DNA from: Ligula intestinalis
Lineage: Eukaryota; Platyhelminthes; Cestoda; Diphyllobothriidea; Diphyllobothriidae
DNA: 64,000 nucleotides
Direction of reading: 5' to 3'
Assembly (NCBI GenBank): GCA_036362985.1
Contig: JAYGXS010000001.1
Span: 12,086,830-12,150,829, forward strand
Part shown: positions 11,270-21,560 of the stretch, in pieces
Layout: each line of letters opens with the position of its first letter
How positions within the stretch are numbered: the first letter of the stretch is position 1
Notes under the pieces: generated by a model
What the model saw: the letters and a program-made list of their open reading frames with translations, nothing else
Database searches by the model: none
Told to the model about the DNA's origin: nothing
Made by a program: the position numbers and the translations under genes

Positions 11270-11790
11270 TTAAGTAGTGCACCTCCTACAGCCCTAGTTC
11301 CAGCATGTTGTCCCACAGAAACGGTGATTATAGGGGTTTGGGGGGTGGGGAAGTAAGATAAGCAGAGAGGGAAATTTTTAAAAGCAAATGTAAGGTGAAA
11401 AAGTGTTGTCGAATTTGTTTTTAACGGCCGCTGGGGGTAAGTTGTTCCGCATGTAAATCGGGGCTGTGCGCCGTGCTTCGGTCCGCGGACTATACTAATC
11501 TAACTGCAGAACGGTAAGTTGGACCTCAGGTAAGTTGGAGTAGACGACCTCCTAACCACCATTTTTTCCCAGGAATTTCAAGAAAACTGCAATTTGATAA
11601 TCGGGCTTCTCCGCAATACGTTCAATGACAAAACAAACAAACAAAATTTCTTGATTCAATAAAAATGCATGTAGCGGTAATTTAAGTTTATTTCACAGCC
11701 TACGCTATTTCTCAACTCATAAAACCCTTATAAACACCGTTTTCGTAGGACAAATGCTGGGACTAGGGCTATATGAGGCGCACTACTTAA
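11270..11790. mobile_element. MITE with ~60-bp terminal inverted repeats and TTAA flanks
   Basis: TTAA (11270-11273) precedes GTAGTGCACCTCC; the right end reads GAGGCGCACTAC (about 11775-11786) followed by TTAA (11787-11790). Inside, the inverted repeats continue: AGCCCTAGTTCCAGCATG on the left and, reverse-complemented on the right, AGCCCTAGTCCCAGCAT, up to GAAACGGTG. The 513-bp inside has no coding capacity. A related copy is at 41746-42238 and a fragment at 49005-49110. TTAA duplications are typical of piggyBac-type elements, which is an inference. It sits in intron 1. Confidence 0.8.
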
Positions 11791-12164
11791 ACTACTGTTT
11801 TCGACTCCTGTGATCTTCCGTCTATGGGCTTGTTGACTTTGTGCGGAATTTGATGCACCTTCTTGGAGTAACTCTATCGGACCAAACAGTTTCAGGCTCG
11901 CTGCGAAAATGTCTATGATTATCTGAGCTGAAATTGATTCAATAGTACAGAATATCCGTGTGGCGTCTAGAAGCTGCCAACAACCACTTAGCCAGTTACC
12001 ATACTGACAACACGAGCCATAGCAAAAACCCAGACACACGCGTGTATCATCGAAAATATGCCACTGGATGTCACAGCTACGAGGGGGGGGAGTGGTTTCT
12101 CTGATCGCTGGTCCTCTCCTCTTTTTATTATCTACTAGAAGGTGCACGCCGCGCGGACGAGTGC
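11791..12164. other. Intron 1 sequence, nothing recognised
   Basis: A minus-strand open frame covers this stretch, but it resembles nothing and overlaps the out-of-frame end of a PLE fragment. Confidence 0.4.
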
Positions 12165-12480
12165 ATGCAGCTAAGTGACTGTGGGCCACGCCAGGTGTGG
12201 GACTTGTAGGACGTTCTTTTGTGCACACAATGTGGGCTTAATCAACCTGGTAACTGTCGCCGCTGCTGTTGCTAACAGGCTCGGACTCAGGGACTTTGAA
12301 TAGTTTGGTGGGACCTAGTAGCTCACTCGGAGGGCTTCATTGGAGTCAACCCGATGTCCGCAGTCAACCACATGCGCCAAAATAGAGAGCTGTGTATGCT
12401 CCTAACTTCAAATTTTGTCAGCCATGCCTGGTGATGTTCCTTTAGTCTTTTGGATATAGGATTGTGCATTGAAAAAAATG
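12165..12480 (-). mobile_element. Penelope-like element, GIY-YIG C-terminal fragment
   Basis: The minus strand reads KRLKEHHQAWLTK, FEVRSIHSS, then with a frame change HVVDCGHRVDSNEALRVSY, a stop, PPNYSKSL, LLATAAATVTRLIKPTL, CAQKNVLQVPHLAWPTVT and a stop. This is the same module as at 14.4, 32.5 and 34.4 kb: H-VD-GHRVD and PxLCAQK. Frameshifts and an internal stop show it is dead. It lies in intron 1 about 110 bp before exon 2, antisense to the gene. Confidence 0.85.
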
Positions 12481-12590
12481 CAGCTCAGTTTCAAAAGCAC
12501 GTCTTGAATTCCTACTTATTGCAATCACAGTTGATATCGCAAAGAATGCGTGTGGAATAAACTGCGTTCGTATCCCTCTCTTTTTTCTAG

Positions 12591-12698
12591 TTCTGCAACC
12601 ACCGGTGCATCAGTAAACGTGAGTTGAAGGACCACATCCTGTTCAAGCACCAGGATGAACGCAGTTACGCATGTTCGATCTGCGCCAAAACCTTTAAG
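12591..12698 (+). CDS. Zinc-finger transcription factor, exon with rest of finger 3 and first half of 4
   Basis: A 108-bp, 36-codon exon between ttttttctag and AAG|gtacgt. It starts FCNHRCISKRELKDHILFKH. Joined to the preceding VACE this restores C-x2-C-x12-H-x4-H, a regular C2H2 finger (C92, C95, H108, H113). It ends YACSICAKTFK, the cysteine half of finger 4 (C121, C124). Both ends are phase 0. The exact restoration of finger spacing across both junctions is strong evidence that the exon is real and correctly bounded. Overlapping longer frames in this GC-rich area are shadows. Confidence 0.88.
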
Positions 12699-14359
12699 GT
12701 ACGTTCGCTGTCCCCCTGCCCCACCCCCTGTACGTACCTTCGCGTCCACCATTTGTTCCCGCACCCCCCTGCCCCGCTTGTGTGCATAAGTCAGGTAGTT
12801 TATCATTTGACACTGACATTGCGTAAATTTGGTGGCGGAGAGCGCACCTCGGATACTAGAGGTCTTATCTCCGTGTGTGCCGTCGTTGTCCGGTCTTTTG
12901 TCCCCCTCCCCCGTTCCGCATCCGGCACCCTCAACATCTTCCGCATCGCGCCGCCGCCGCCGCCGCTCACTTATGTGCACAAATTCCGCCTGTCCACGAA
13001 ATAACCGTTTGATGTTCACACAATTGCCCATGTCAGCTTGCTGCTGCTGCCTTGGTAGGACTGGTTCAGTCATAAGTCATGCGCCGGGTCGCTTTTCCAA
13101 GCACTGCCGCTTATTCTACACAACGTCAGTAGCAGGTACTACGCAAGCTGCGGAGGTGGGGTGGGGGGGGAGGTGGATCGACGAAGTGCTGCACTTAGCG
13201 GTGCGGTCGTTACTGGCGCCCCGAATTCCTTCTTTCGCTTCCGCTCCTTCTCCTTCCCCCACCTCCCCCGCAGTCAGTGATCTGACAAGGCAAGTCGCGT
13301 CAAAACCGCGGAGCCACCGCTCCGAGTTTGACCACGCGGTGTCAGTTGACTGTTGCCGCCGCTGCTGCTGCTGCGTGGGTGGACCAGTGTGCGCACAGCT
13401 GCTGTTGTTTTCTTTCGGATTCACTGGCCTCCCAAAAATTCCTACAAGAAAAAGCAAACGGTCCTGCTTAGTTTTTCCCCAGCGGGCCGTTGTATTGACA
13501 CTCACTGATGGGTTAGGGGGCTCTGCTGTTGTAGTGGAAGCTCAGGCCAAGCTATTTCCCGTTTAACTACGCGTTATGTGAGCCTACAGAGAGAGAACGC
13601 AACAAGAAGTGTACAGAAAGCAGAAGTCTTTTAATGTATCAGGTACAACGTATTTAGGAAACCAACGCGTATAGACGATGTCCCTTGAGCCAATCACGTT
13701 ACCTCCTGAAATACTGACCGGTCCCATTGGCTGTTGGCTCAGTGAGTGAATGTAGCTAGAAATTCAAATTATCGATTGATTGTCTAGCTCGATGTGTTAG
13801 CTCGCGCACAGGCCGATCGATAGCCTATTGTTGACGCGGCTATGACTTGCAAGCTTCTGCTTGCTAAGGCTGTTGCTTGGCCGTCCTAACATGTGCTTGG
13901 GGCTCACTGCGAGGACCCGCCAGCAGCCGCACAGCAGCTACTTGTATGAGCTGAGTGACGATACCCATGTAAGCTTTCAAGAAGTCAAGTTAGGCGAACG
14001 AACGTTTTTGAGTAATTTATCATCATCCTCAGGCAAATACAATAACATACGGGAGGGTATAGTTAACAAAAGCTTAAGCAACCGATCAGTAGTTATTAAG
14101 GGAGGGGGTCAGATCTTAGTTAATAATTAGGGACCGGAGAGGGAGAAGGGGAAGTGGAGGGTCGGAAAATTAGGTCTTGTCGCCCCGTCGTATCTGTCTC
14201 ACGGTTTGTTTGGAGACCTGAGGACGCAAGGTGTCATCGTCTTGTGACACCGTGCGTGGCCTGGAGACACTTGCTCTCGCTGCCTCGTCACCTTTTTACG
14301 GCGTGGTAGGCAAAGTGTAGACGAATGTTGAGTTTGTCTTCGGCCATGGGAGCGTTAGT
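12699..14359. other. Intron 2 sequence, GC-rich at first; no gene recognised
   Basis: The part 12700-13560 is C- and CTG-rich, which creates long open frames on both strands (up to 245 codons) by composition only. The part 13990-14060 (AGTAATTTATCATCATCCTC) looks like decayed PLE terminal sequence. Confidence 0.5.
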
Positions 14360-14605
14360 GCCTATACAAACGCCTTCTGCGCGCAAAAGACCGGGTTAAT
14401 GAAACGTGTGGCGACTGCCTCTGCCGTCGCTAGTATCCGCTGGCGCAGGAACTTGGAATGTTTCACCGGCACTTTATACATGACTCGAAACACTTGGTTG
14501 ACATCTACCAGATGACCGCTGTCAACCAAGTGCACTAAAATCGGGCTAGATATCAACCCGACATCCCCTTTGTTTAGCCAGGCAGGATGTTGTTATCATA
14601 TGCGC
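14360..14605 (-). mobile_element. Penelope-like element, GIY-YIG C-terminal fragment
   Basis: The minus strand reads PAWLNKGDVGLISSPILVH, LVDSGHLVDVNQVFRVMYKV, PVKHSKFLRQRILATAEAV, ATRFINPVFCAQKAF and a stop. This is the end of the GIY-YIG module of the PLE family also seen at 12.3, 32.5 and 34.4 kb. The frame is open for 64 codons. The catalytic GIY and YIG strands are missing upstream. Confidence 0.85.
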
Positions 14606-15167
14606 TTGGAGCATTTTAAGGCGTAGACGCACATTGAAGAGTTCTACAACAGGAGTCTATTCTTGCCTTCAAGGCGAAGAAGCAGAGTGCTTGAAAATAC
14701 CAATCTAATCTTTGCCGCTGGGTACGTGCGCGCGATTGCAGCGTTCGGGCGGAGCTATAGAAGTTCGCTTGCTGCATCCCCTCGAAAAGGCGATGGAAAA
14801 AATAAGGCTTTCTTCTCAGCCGTCAGCACTTCCAATTTTGGTGGACGTTTCTCTTTAAAATTATCGATAAACTTCGCGGGTAAGCCATTTTCTTGTAGTA
14901 TTTTTTTAAATGGGGGCGTGTTTGTTCCCCAGTGTCTCTAGAGGACATATTTTCCTATTTAAGTTAGTGAGGCAGCAGACTGAACCTCGTTTCTGATTTG
15001 TTGGGACGAAACTGTAGAAATTTGTGTATGACCCTGTCCATGTTTTCTCGCAAAACACACTTCTACTTATTATTCCATCAGACCTTCTACTAAGAAGGAC
15101 ATCCAGAAATGGCAGGCACTGTCTGTCCTCTTTTTCTAAAGTAAGGATTAAGCTTACAATTATATAA
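14606..15167. other. Intron 2 sequence, nothing recognised
   Basis: A 92-codon plus-strand open frame (14663-14941) has no similarity that I know and no splice context. Confidence 0.4.
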
Positions 15168-15420
15168 GCAGCAGATATGCCTACACCGATCTGTCAGAGG
15201 ACCCACTCGTCTGTCCATGTTGCCATTAGAGCTCTCACTTGAGCTTCCACCGCGAGGCGGCTAGGATGTAGGTAGAAGGACATTACCAGCAAAGACATGG
15301 GACACAGCCTTTGTGGATAATGTCCTTCTGCCTATATCCCAGCCGCCTCGCTGCGGAAGCTCCAATGGCAATAATTGCGGACTAGTGGTCCTCTAACAGA
15401 TCAGTCTATGCGTATCAGCT
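15168..15420. repeat. Inverted repeat, MITE-like hairpin (~105-bp arms, ~32-bp loop)
   Basis: The left arm 15168-15285 and right arm 15318-15420 are reverse complements with scattered differences. Paired phrases are AGAAGGACATTA / TAATGTCCTTCT, GCGAGGCGGCT / AGCCGCCTCGC, TTGCCATT / AATGGCAA and GATCTGTCAGAGGACC / GGTCCTCTAACAGATC. A SINE-H copy begins about 30 bp to its right. Confidence 0.85.
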
Positions 15421-15451
15421 AATGTTTATCCCCGATCCAATAATGGCAAGA

Positions 15452-15625
15452 CTAGGAGCTCGTGGCTCAATGGTTAGGACGTTCGGCTCTGACCGGAGAG
15501 ATCCGACTTCAAAACTCTACTGTGGAAGCAATTTCAGCGGCAACACTAGAGTTGGTTATCACTAGCCGATGACGGAAAATGAGCCAGAACAGGCCTCCCT
15601 AGTGTCCCATGTGGTCGCTCATAAT
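15452..15625 (+). repeat. SINE-H: tRNA-headed SINE carrying a hammerhead motif
   Basis: Box A TGGCTCAATGGTTAGGACG (15463-15481) and box B GACTTCAAAACTC (15505-15517) form a pol III-type tRNA-like head. The hammerhead core follows at 15560-15604, then a short tail. The order (head, ~45-bp spacer, hammerhead, tail) is shared with the copies at 16.8 kb (minus) and 22.4 kb (plus). It lies in intron 2. Confidence 0.75.
15560..15604 (+). ncRNA. Hammerhead ribozyme-like motif (type I), SINE-H copy B, core mutated
   Basis: Stem I: CACUAG (15560-15565) pairs perfectly with CUAGUG (15599-15604). The core CCGATGA (15566-15572) has U4 changed to C. Stem II is closed by GG (15574-15575) with CC (15584-15585). 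GAAC (15587-15590) replaces GAAA. The two core changes should abolish cleavage, but stem I is fully complementary. Confidence 0.6.
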
Positions 15626-16439
15626 GTCCTACTTATATAAGCATAATGCCATTACCGACGAGGACCTGGGAGACTCAAATAGTGATTTCTCGCTTATTAG
15701 GTGTTACTAACCATCCATTCATAAGAAGTTGCCTCACTCGAGACTTGATGATTAGAAGTGCAACAATGTAACACATTGAGCCACTTACTAATTGTCCTGA
15801 TGGTTTTGATCGGTTATGTGAACATAACAGTGAGCCCATGGTTCAATGGGTAGAACGTTAGGCGCCGCGTTTGCTTTTGGTTTGATGGAGGATGTTAGCA
15901 TGGTATTCACACAGGGGAAGGAGCGCTGGCCTTTTTAATTCGCCCCACTGTCTAGACTGACTGGTGTTAGCATGGAGATTAGCCGGTCAAGTATGACCTT
16001 GCCACTTTTGTTTACGAACAGAGCAGAATAAGAAGTGCATGGACATCACATGGCACTCGGATTAGCTGAACAGGGTCTTAAATACTGCGCCATCTGTTGT
16101 TGTTGTTTTTCCTCATCCCCGGGGCATTTCTTTCTAAGCCAAAAATGTCAGTTCCTTCATCTTTTGGAGCTTTTGATACGACGGTCTTTCCTTCCCCTCG
16201 TCCCTCCTCCTCCTGCACCACTAACCCTACCATTGCCGCCCCCTTCTCTATCTCAATTCCTCCTCCAACTCTAATTTAGGAGACCTGAACTTAACCTTCA
16301 CATCCTATCCAGTTCAGCTACCTTATGCCCTCTGGACTACGAATTCGGACAAATTGCAGTTTATAAGACAAGCTCCATTCCCATTTTTGAATTCTGCTCG
16401 ACGATGCCAAGCCCAGTAAATGCATATTCGTAGCATAAT
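15626..16439. other. Intron 2; a tRNA-like head fragment at 15835-15880, otherwise nothing
   Basis: GAGCCCATGGTTCAATGGG then TAGAACGTTAGGCGCC (about 15831-15865) resembles the box A part of the SINE-H head, with no recognisable body behind it. Pyrimidine-rich sequence near 16180-16270 gives Pro/Ser-rich frames by composition only. Confidence 0.45.
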
Positions 16440-16690
16440 ATTACTGGTTCTAAACTTTGCGGCTTCGGTGAGATTTGAACCCACGCCAGCAAGGGGAAGA
16501 CTTTAGTGCAGCCAACGCTCTAGTCAACTGAGCTACGAGGCCCTCACCGGGAGCAGTGAATTCAATCAAATTTGTTTCTATTTACCCGCCGAGTCTGAAT
16601 CCAGCAATACTGATACAGTAAGCTGACAGCCGAAGTAGGATTTCCTAGGCAATCAATCTAGAATACACCAGATGACTATCAGGCGTGCAC
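16440..16690 (-). repeat. SINE-A, tRNA-headed copy with 5' unit
   Basis: On the minus strand the 5' unit (GTGTATTCTAGATTGATTGC, AAATCCTACTTCGGC, GATTGAATTC) precedes box A TAGCTCAGTTGACTAGAGCG (16516-16535) and box B GGGTTCAAATCTC (16470-16482). The first bases GGCCTCG can pair with CGAAGCC at the end of the tRNA part at six of seven positions, the best tRNA-like fold in the window. The region between the boxes does not give a normal anticodon arm, and the 5' unit ties it to the SINE family. Confidence 0.7.
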
Positions 16691-16784
16691 AATTAGTTCT
16701 GAGGAACGAACAGATTTGAACAAATCATTTGACCTAGTTGAGAAAAACGGAGTGAAATATAATATTCAGAACTGCTAAAACCTT

Positions 16785-16955
16785 CTAGCTCTCTACTGAC
16801 AAAGACAAGAGAGGCTGGAATAAACATTTCTGGGTTATTAACCGTCATCAGCCATCTCCATTCAATCCCAAATGTTGCAACTCCTGAAACCTAAACTCGC
16901 GACCTGTTCTTTGATGTCCAGAACCCTAACTATAGAGCTGTGGGCTTTTTGTCAG
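16785..16955 (-). repeat. SINE-H, minus-strand copy with hammerhead motif
   Basis: On the minus strand box A reads CAGCTCTATAGTTAGGGT (16940-16923) and box B GTCGCGAGTTTAGG (16903-16890). A short spacer (TTGCAACATTTGGGATTG) follows, then the hammerhead core (16859-16809) and the tail CCAGCCTCTCTTGTCTTTG. The tail phrase also occurs near 22155, likely another decayed copy. Confidence 0.75.
16809..16859 (-). ncRNA. Hammerhead ribozyme-like motif (type I), SINE-H copy C
   Basis: On the minus strand CUGAUGA is at 16851-16845 and GAAA at 16830-16827. Stem I: GGU (16852-16854) pairs with CCA (16818-16816), and beyond a small internal loop GAGG (16856-16859) pairs with CUCU (16813-16810, first C at 16813). 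Stem II: GGUU-AAU-AACC. Stem III: A-U and U-A pairs close a GUUU loop, with U at the cleavage position (16819). The pair next to the core (C44/A31 of 168xx) is not canonical, which may weaken it. Confidence 0.62.
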
Positions 16956-17199
16956 GTCTGTTGCGATTGCGGTCTCGTGATCCCGTCGGTGTTGTTCGGG
17001 TATATTAGCAGCGCTATTGGGATCCTCACCGATTGCCTGATGAAACATAATCGTCCTGTTGTGTTTTGGTGTTGGATCTCAAGCCTCTCCTTACCGGGAT
17101 GTTTTTTTACTATCAAGAGCTTAGATTTGGTTGGTAAATAGACACTTCTGAAAATTCGAGGCAAAAGTTGCTAGTAGGGATAGCCGCCGTCTGTTTTAT

Positions 17200-17250
17200 A
17201 TTCCCGTGATGAGGGCTAATAAACTCGAAATGGCCATTCCAATCTCATCT
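17200..17250 (+). repeat. SINE-H fragment with decayed hammerhead core
   Basis: GTGATGA (17206-17212), a 3-bp stem II, GAAA (17227-17230), the palindromic stem III ATGGCCAT (17230-17237) and the tail CCAATCTCATCTGCC match SINE-H. The first core base C is G and stem I is not formed, so it should be inactive. Confidence 0.6.
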
Positions 17251-18269
17251 GCCTTTTTTATTAGCAATCCTTTTAAAACCTGGTTTAGTTCGTTTGTGTT
17301 CCAGTACTGAATATCACCTGGTACGAAGGTGTCCTAGTCGCAAATTTTTCTAATCGACGGTGCAGCATTTTGCTTCAGTAAGCTGTGGTACCTGTAAATT
17401 CGCGTCTTTACCTTCTACTGCTAGTTTTTGCGCTTGCAATGGGGTTAATGCCCCCCTTCCCCCAATGTTATGACGCTAATATCGAGGTTGCCGGACTGTG
17501 ACCAGTTTATTACATTAAATGCGTGCTTATTCTGGATATGCTCCTTGCCTTTTGCGCATGATGGTCTCTCATTGGCTTTCGCGTCTAAAAACTCCCAAAC
17601 CGTGCCGTCTAGCTATTGTGCACACACTAGTGGTTAATATCCGGATGATATATGGCCGCCGAATATGTGCTTTTATTTTGTTCGGAATTGCTTCATATGT
17701 CCCTCTCTCCCCTACCTCTGCAGGACGCAGGCATAGGAAGGATCACCCCTTGCCCACGTAATATACGTTACTTTTTGCCCATTTTCAGGAGTGTATATTT
17801 CCGTGTCCCAAACCCTACTGTTACACCTAATGCTAGTTTTAAATATAGCCTTACCTTAGCCCTAAGCCTAAAGGGGGGGGGGCTGGAGGGGGCATGTGAA
17901 CAATGCCACTGGTGTTCTTGGTTTGACAGTAGGACGTTGGACATGTGTTTTGTATTTATTTACTAAATGAATTTCCCCGACTGTGCGCTTAACAGCGTGT
18001 GCATGGGAAATAATTCCTCCTGGTACGCAACAACAGTAGAACTTGTTGGTTTGTCAAGCAAACCCATTTCACAGGAAAAGCAGGGATTCTCCCGGAGACC
18101 AATTCAGAAAAGCGTACCTAATTATCTTTACCTCTGTTTATATAAGTCTTCGCTCCTACGCTCGCAAAAAGTGCAGTCAGCAGACACACGTCTTCAGTTC
18201 TCCACCATGAAGGATGATATCATGATAAAAATGACAGGAAGTAGTTGAGTGGGAGACGATTCGACGGCT
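17251..18269. other. Intron 2 sequence, nothing recognised
   Basis: Several short open frames without similarity; a G-run at about 17873-17882. Confidence 0.4.
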
Positions 18270-18325
18270 GGAACATGCCGTTTATTAGTCGGACGTTTCG
18301 GATTCTCGTTCGGACTTATCATCAG
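18270..18325 (-). repeat. PLE terminal-repeat motif
   Basis: The minus strand reads CTGATGATAAGTCCGAACGAG, then AATCCGAAACGTCCGAC and TAATAAACGG. The same motif type lies at 1.8, 57.35 and 59.1 kb. It is downstream, in sense, of the PLE piece at 18895-19795 and could be its 3' terminal repeat. Confidence 0.55.
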
Positions 18326-18894
18326 AAACAATGGCAGAAAAAGTCTATAGAGGCGCAGAGTGTGCTTGTCCACCATTCACTTTAAATATTTCACCCCTGT
18401 GCCCCTTTTATCCCTTTTCAGAGAATTTTTTTGTGATGGGTTCGAGCAGGTCAGGCTAGTAAAGTTCTCGTTGCAGCGATCGCATCTTCTACTCTTGGTG
18501 ATACAGCAGTCGCCGGCTATTAAGCCCACCTCGGGCCCAGACCAAATTGGGCTTAATCGGCGGCTGGGCTTATCAACCGCGGGCTTAATAGCCGGCGACT
18601 ACTCTATCATCGTAAAATTTTCAGCAAAAATCCTTTTAAATTTAAATATGGCAATAGCAGCAAAATGATTTATTGGATCCATATCATTTCGAGAGAGCTC
18701 GTCAGTTGCCGCCTCTCATTACTTAACGTGAATCACAAAAGAGAAGATACACAATGGATTCGTACAGAAAAATCGATATCAACACAAGGTCATAAGGAGT
18801 GGCCAAGTGGCTAATCAATAACATGAGAAGTTCAAAAGCTATGGTCAGCAAAAATAACAGGGAAAAACACCTGAAGTAACAACTTAGGAGGTTA
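18326..18894. other. Intron 2; AT-rich, with a short GC-rich palindromic patch
   Basis: CAGTCGCCGGCTATTAAGCCC (about 18505) and GGGCTTAATAGCCGGCGACT (about 18580) form a near-perfect inverted pair with ~55 bp between them. No coding evidence. Confidence 0.55.
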
Positions 18895-19795
18895 AAAGGT
18901 ATAAACAGGGAGCCAATGTTTCCAAGGCAAAGTTAGGTTCACTACATTCTCCAACTGTTTACATAGGTCGGGTTTGACCCGCCGTATGTAGGCTGCCTCC
19001 AAGTAGCGTAAAGTGCGAGTTGTTCGTGCTCGAACAAGTACTCGGAAGGACGTTTTGGGGTCAACAGAATGGCCCGAGTCTAACAGATGTTCAGTAATTG
19101 AGGATCGGGGAATTCTGTTTTCTTGTTTCATTAGCCAGCTAGGTAAATGTTCTTAGCTCTGGTGGCCAATTGCCTCTGCGTTCGCCCTATGTACTTGCAT
19201 CCGCAAGTACATGTAAATTCATAAATGCAGTTTGAAGTGGCGTGCATTGGCATGGCATCCTTCGCATGAGGAACTGGTAAAGGCTTTGTCGGATTGAAAA
19301 TTATCAGATCAGCAGCATAGTACGTCCTTTCAATGGCCTTGAGAAGGCGTCTTTTGATGGTGTTTAGTATGTTGTCACCCTTAAATGGTAAGGAATGAAG
19401 ACGGGCTTTTTTGGTGCTAATTGTTGAGTCAATTTATGTCTTAGAGGTTTATTGTATTTGTCTATAAATTGACTTGGATATCCTCGCTTCATAAGGGTGC
19501 GTTTAAGGTTGGTTAATTCATTATCCAATGTATCCGTAGAACAGATCATTCTGGTCCTCTGGAAAAGAGTATATACCAAGTTACGTTTCCATTGAATGGG
19601 AACAAAACTCAGATAATGTAAATACTGTCCTTTCCAGGTGTTTTTATGTAAGACCGTCCGTGTAATGGAACCATCTTTCTGTCTGGATAGGTTAACGTCG
19701 AGAAAGGAAAGATGGTTATCTTGTTCAAAATGTCGGAAGATAAGTTGGTGAGCATACGTTTGTTTTCGAGAAATTCTCACTAGGCCTATATATTT
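18895..19795 (-). mobile_element. Penelope-like element: end of RT plus GIY-YIG endonuclease (pseudogene)
   Basis: From 19780 down, the minus strand reads HLSFLDVNLSRQKDGS, TRTVLHKNTWKGQYLHYLS, PIQWKRNLVYTLFQRT, LKRTLMKRGYPSQFI: the RT thumb side, with the FLDV motif and a YRK-like repeat. After a frameshift near 19385 it reads KGDNILNTIKRRL, AADLIIFNPTKPLP. Then comes the GIY-YIG domain: CIYEFTCTCGCKYIGRTQRQL, a stop, IPRSSITEHLLDSGHSVD, PKTSFRVLVRARTTRTLRY, LEAAYIRRVKPDLCKQL. The RT catalytic part is missing upstream. This family (RTTRTLR, LCKQL) differs from the CAQK family, so at least two PLE lineages are present. Confidence 0.88.
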
Positions 19796-19811
19796 ATATC
19801 GTAATTAAGTA

Positions 19812-20015
19812 CACCATGTGGGTTGGTCACACGAGCCGACGTTTGTCCAAAAAAGAAGCAGAAAAAATACCAGCATGTGTAGGGAATTGCCAAATAAAGG
19901 GTATGCACAGTTCCATTTCAGCGCACCTGGTAGACTCACACCATCGCGTAGATGCCAGAAAGACCTTCCGAGAGATCTTAAAGGTGCCCTTTATCGTTTT
20001 TATACTTTACCCTCC
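19812..20015 (+). mobile_element. Penelope-like element, GIY-YIG fragment
   Basis: The plus strand reads WVGHTSRRLSKKEAEKIPAC, VGNCQIKGMHSSISAHLVDS, HHRVDARKTFREILKVP. WVGH stands where other copies have YIG. It lies head to head with the minus-strand PLE ending at 19795, with only about 15 bp between them, and belongs to a different family. Confidence 0.82.
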
Positions 20016-21344
20016 CATGTTAATGTATTGGCCTGAAGAGAATTTATCGAATGTGCACGAGCGCTCGCCAAATCATTTTTCCAAAAACTGAGTATGTAAA
20101 ATAGGCTGACTGATGTATATATAAGAAAATTTCCATAGAAATTCAGAGCAGACAAAATTCTGGTGTAAATCTTGTTTTGAACAATTGAGTTTGCGTGTAA
20201 AGCCGTGCAAATGCACCGAAAGATTGTAGCAAAACACTCATTGGTAATAGTAAACGTAAGCCCCCCTCGCCGTGTAATTTGTATCTTACCATGCTTAAAG
20301 CCAGCTACATCACTTAAAAATAGACTAGCAACCTCCCCTGTTTTGGACCTTTCTACCGCAAAAACCACCTAAGTCTGCCTTCGGAGTGCTATCTCAGCTT
20401 GTCAAAACTCTTCCTCTGACCTGAAGCCGTCCAACGCCTCATCTGCTGGGATGTTTTTTGTCTGTATGCTAAGCCGTGATTTTTCGTTCAAAACCAACTC
20501 CTTTGAGTTTAACTCTGCCCCGGCAGTGTTTGTGAAGCAAGAAAAAAAACGCATATAACCAGTGAGTGAAATTTGTTTGCAGTAGTGGAGGGGACTCAAG
20601 TACGTTGTTTGCCGTACGTAGCTTTTATAGGGAGTGCGCATCTTGCGATTTTGAAATGAAATTGCCTGCGTAGATGAAGTTGCAGTGCTGACCGAATTAT
20701 TGTGTGGTCTCGCCGTAGCCTTTGATTTAGCCGCCATTCGGCCACTACCTGCAGTATGAGATTTACGATCTCGCGAAGTGTTAATCAACATTCTGAAGTG
20801 CACTATAGACTGTGACAGGTTAATTACGTGGAGTGTTGTTATATGAGTCCTCGAGGTATTTCAGTCGTGTCGGGCGTACCGCGGCTATTTCAGCACCGTG
20901 CATTCTCCCCCGTTAATTTTCTATGGCCTTATAAATTGGAAGATAACCTATAAAGCCTAGGAGCCTTTAATGAGGCTCCTAGTTGCCATTTATATAGTTT
21001 GCCGAGTATTGTTCAAAATGCGGGCCAAGTGTAGGCTGTGACCAGGTGATGTATGATGCGGTGTAATGGCACACTATGAAATTTGGGGTCCGTGCCGCTT
21101 CCACTGTTATATTGTGTTACGATCCTAGTTAAATGATATTTGCTGATTTGGAAGCGTGGTAGTACGCTTAGGTGCGGATTTTTGCCTCTGCAGTCACCTG
21201 CGTCGTCTCCGTACTCTGGTCTACTTGACTCTGACACCGGTTTCTGAGTTAAAAAAGGAAGTGAGAGCGTGGTAGGTGCAGCGCAAGCCTGTCATAACAA
21301 AAAAATAATTCACGTGCAAGTCCCGTAAAGTGTGGTGGACACAG
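20016..21344. other. Intron 2; no gene recognised
   Basis: Minus-strand frames at 20000-20368 and 20402-20803 are the longest, without known similarity. The tail of the first, VVFAVERSKTGEVASLF, is bordered by an ag and a gtaag, but no partner exon was found. The sequence near 20860 (TATTTCAGTCGTGTCGGGCG) resembles 2760. Confidence 0.35.
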
Positions 21345-21560
21345 TTGGTTGGTTGGTTGTTAGGCCTTGCTTGATCAGGAATCCCCACCGGAGTCCAAAC
21401 TGAATGCAGTTGAAAGACGGAGAAAAGCCGCGTCCCCAGCCGGCTTGAACTAAAGGAGTCGTAGCAGCGTGCCCGGGAAAGGCTGCTTCGTCATAAAAAA
21501 CACAGGTTCGGAGGAGAGGAGGGATTCTTCAACGTAGGGAGATGGTATAAGTAGACATCG
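21345..21560 (-). mobile_element. Internally deleted APE-type LINE derivative (short form)
   Basis: The minus strand starts like the copies at 28.9 and 33.1 kb (VFFMTKQPFPGTLLRLL, then a stop). It passes directly into the 3' end shared with the 33-kb copy (GCCGGCTGGGGACGCGG, TTTTCTCCG, CTTTCAACTGCA). Almost the whole middle is missing. The end is followed by TTGGTTGGTTGG on the plus strand, a possible simple tail. Confidence 0.6.

Noticed and set aside
12525..13566. Long open frames on both strands (182 and 245 codons)
   Set aside because: They arise from GC-rich, C- and CTG-rich sequence, overlap each other and the real 108-bp exon, and have no domain similarity.
16440..16550. A tRNA gene on the minus strand
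   Set aside because: Box A, box B, T arm and most acceptor pairs look good, but no normal anticodon arm forms, and the flanking 5' unit identifies it as SINE-A.
20000..20803. Two minus-strand frames (122 and 133 codons) that could be a nested gene
   Set aside because: No known similarity, no start context, and the possible splice signals could not be linked into a consistent model.
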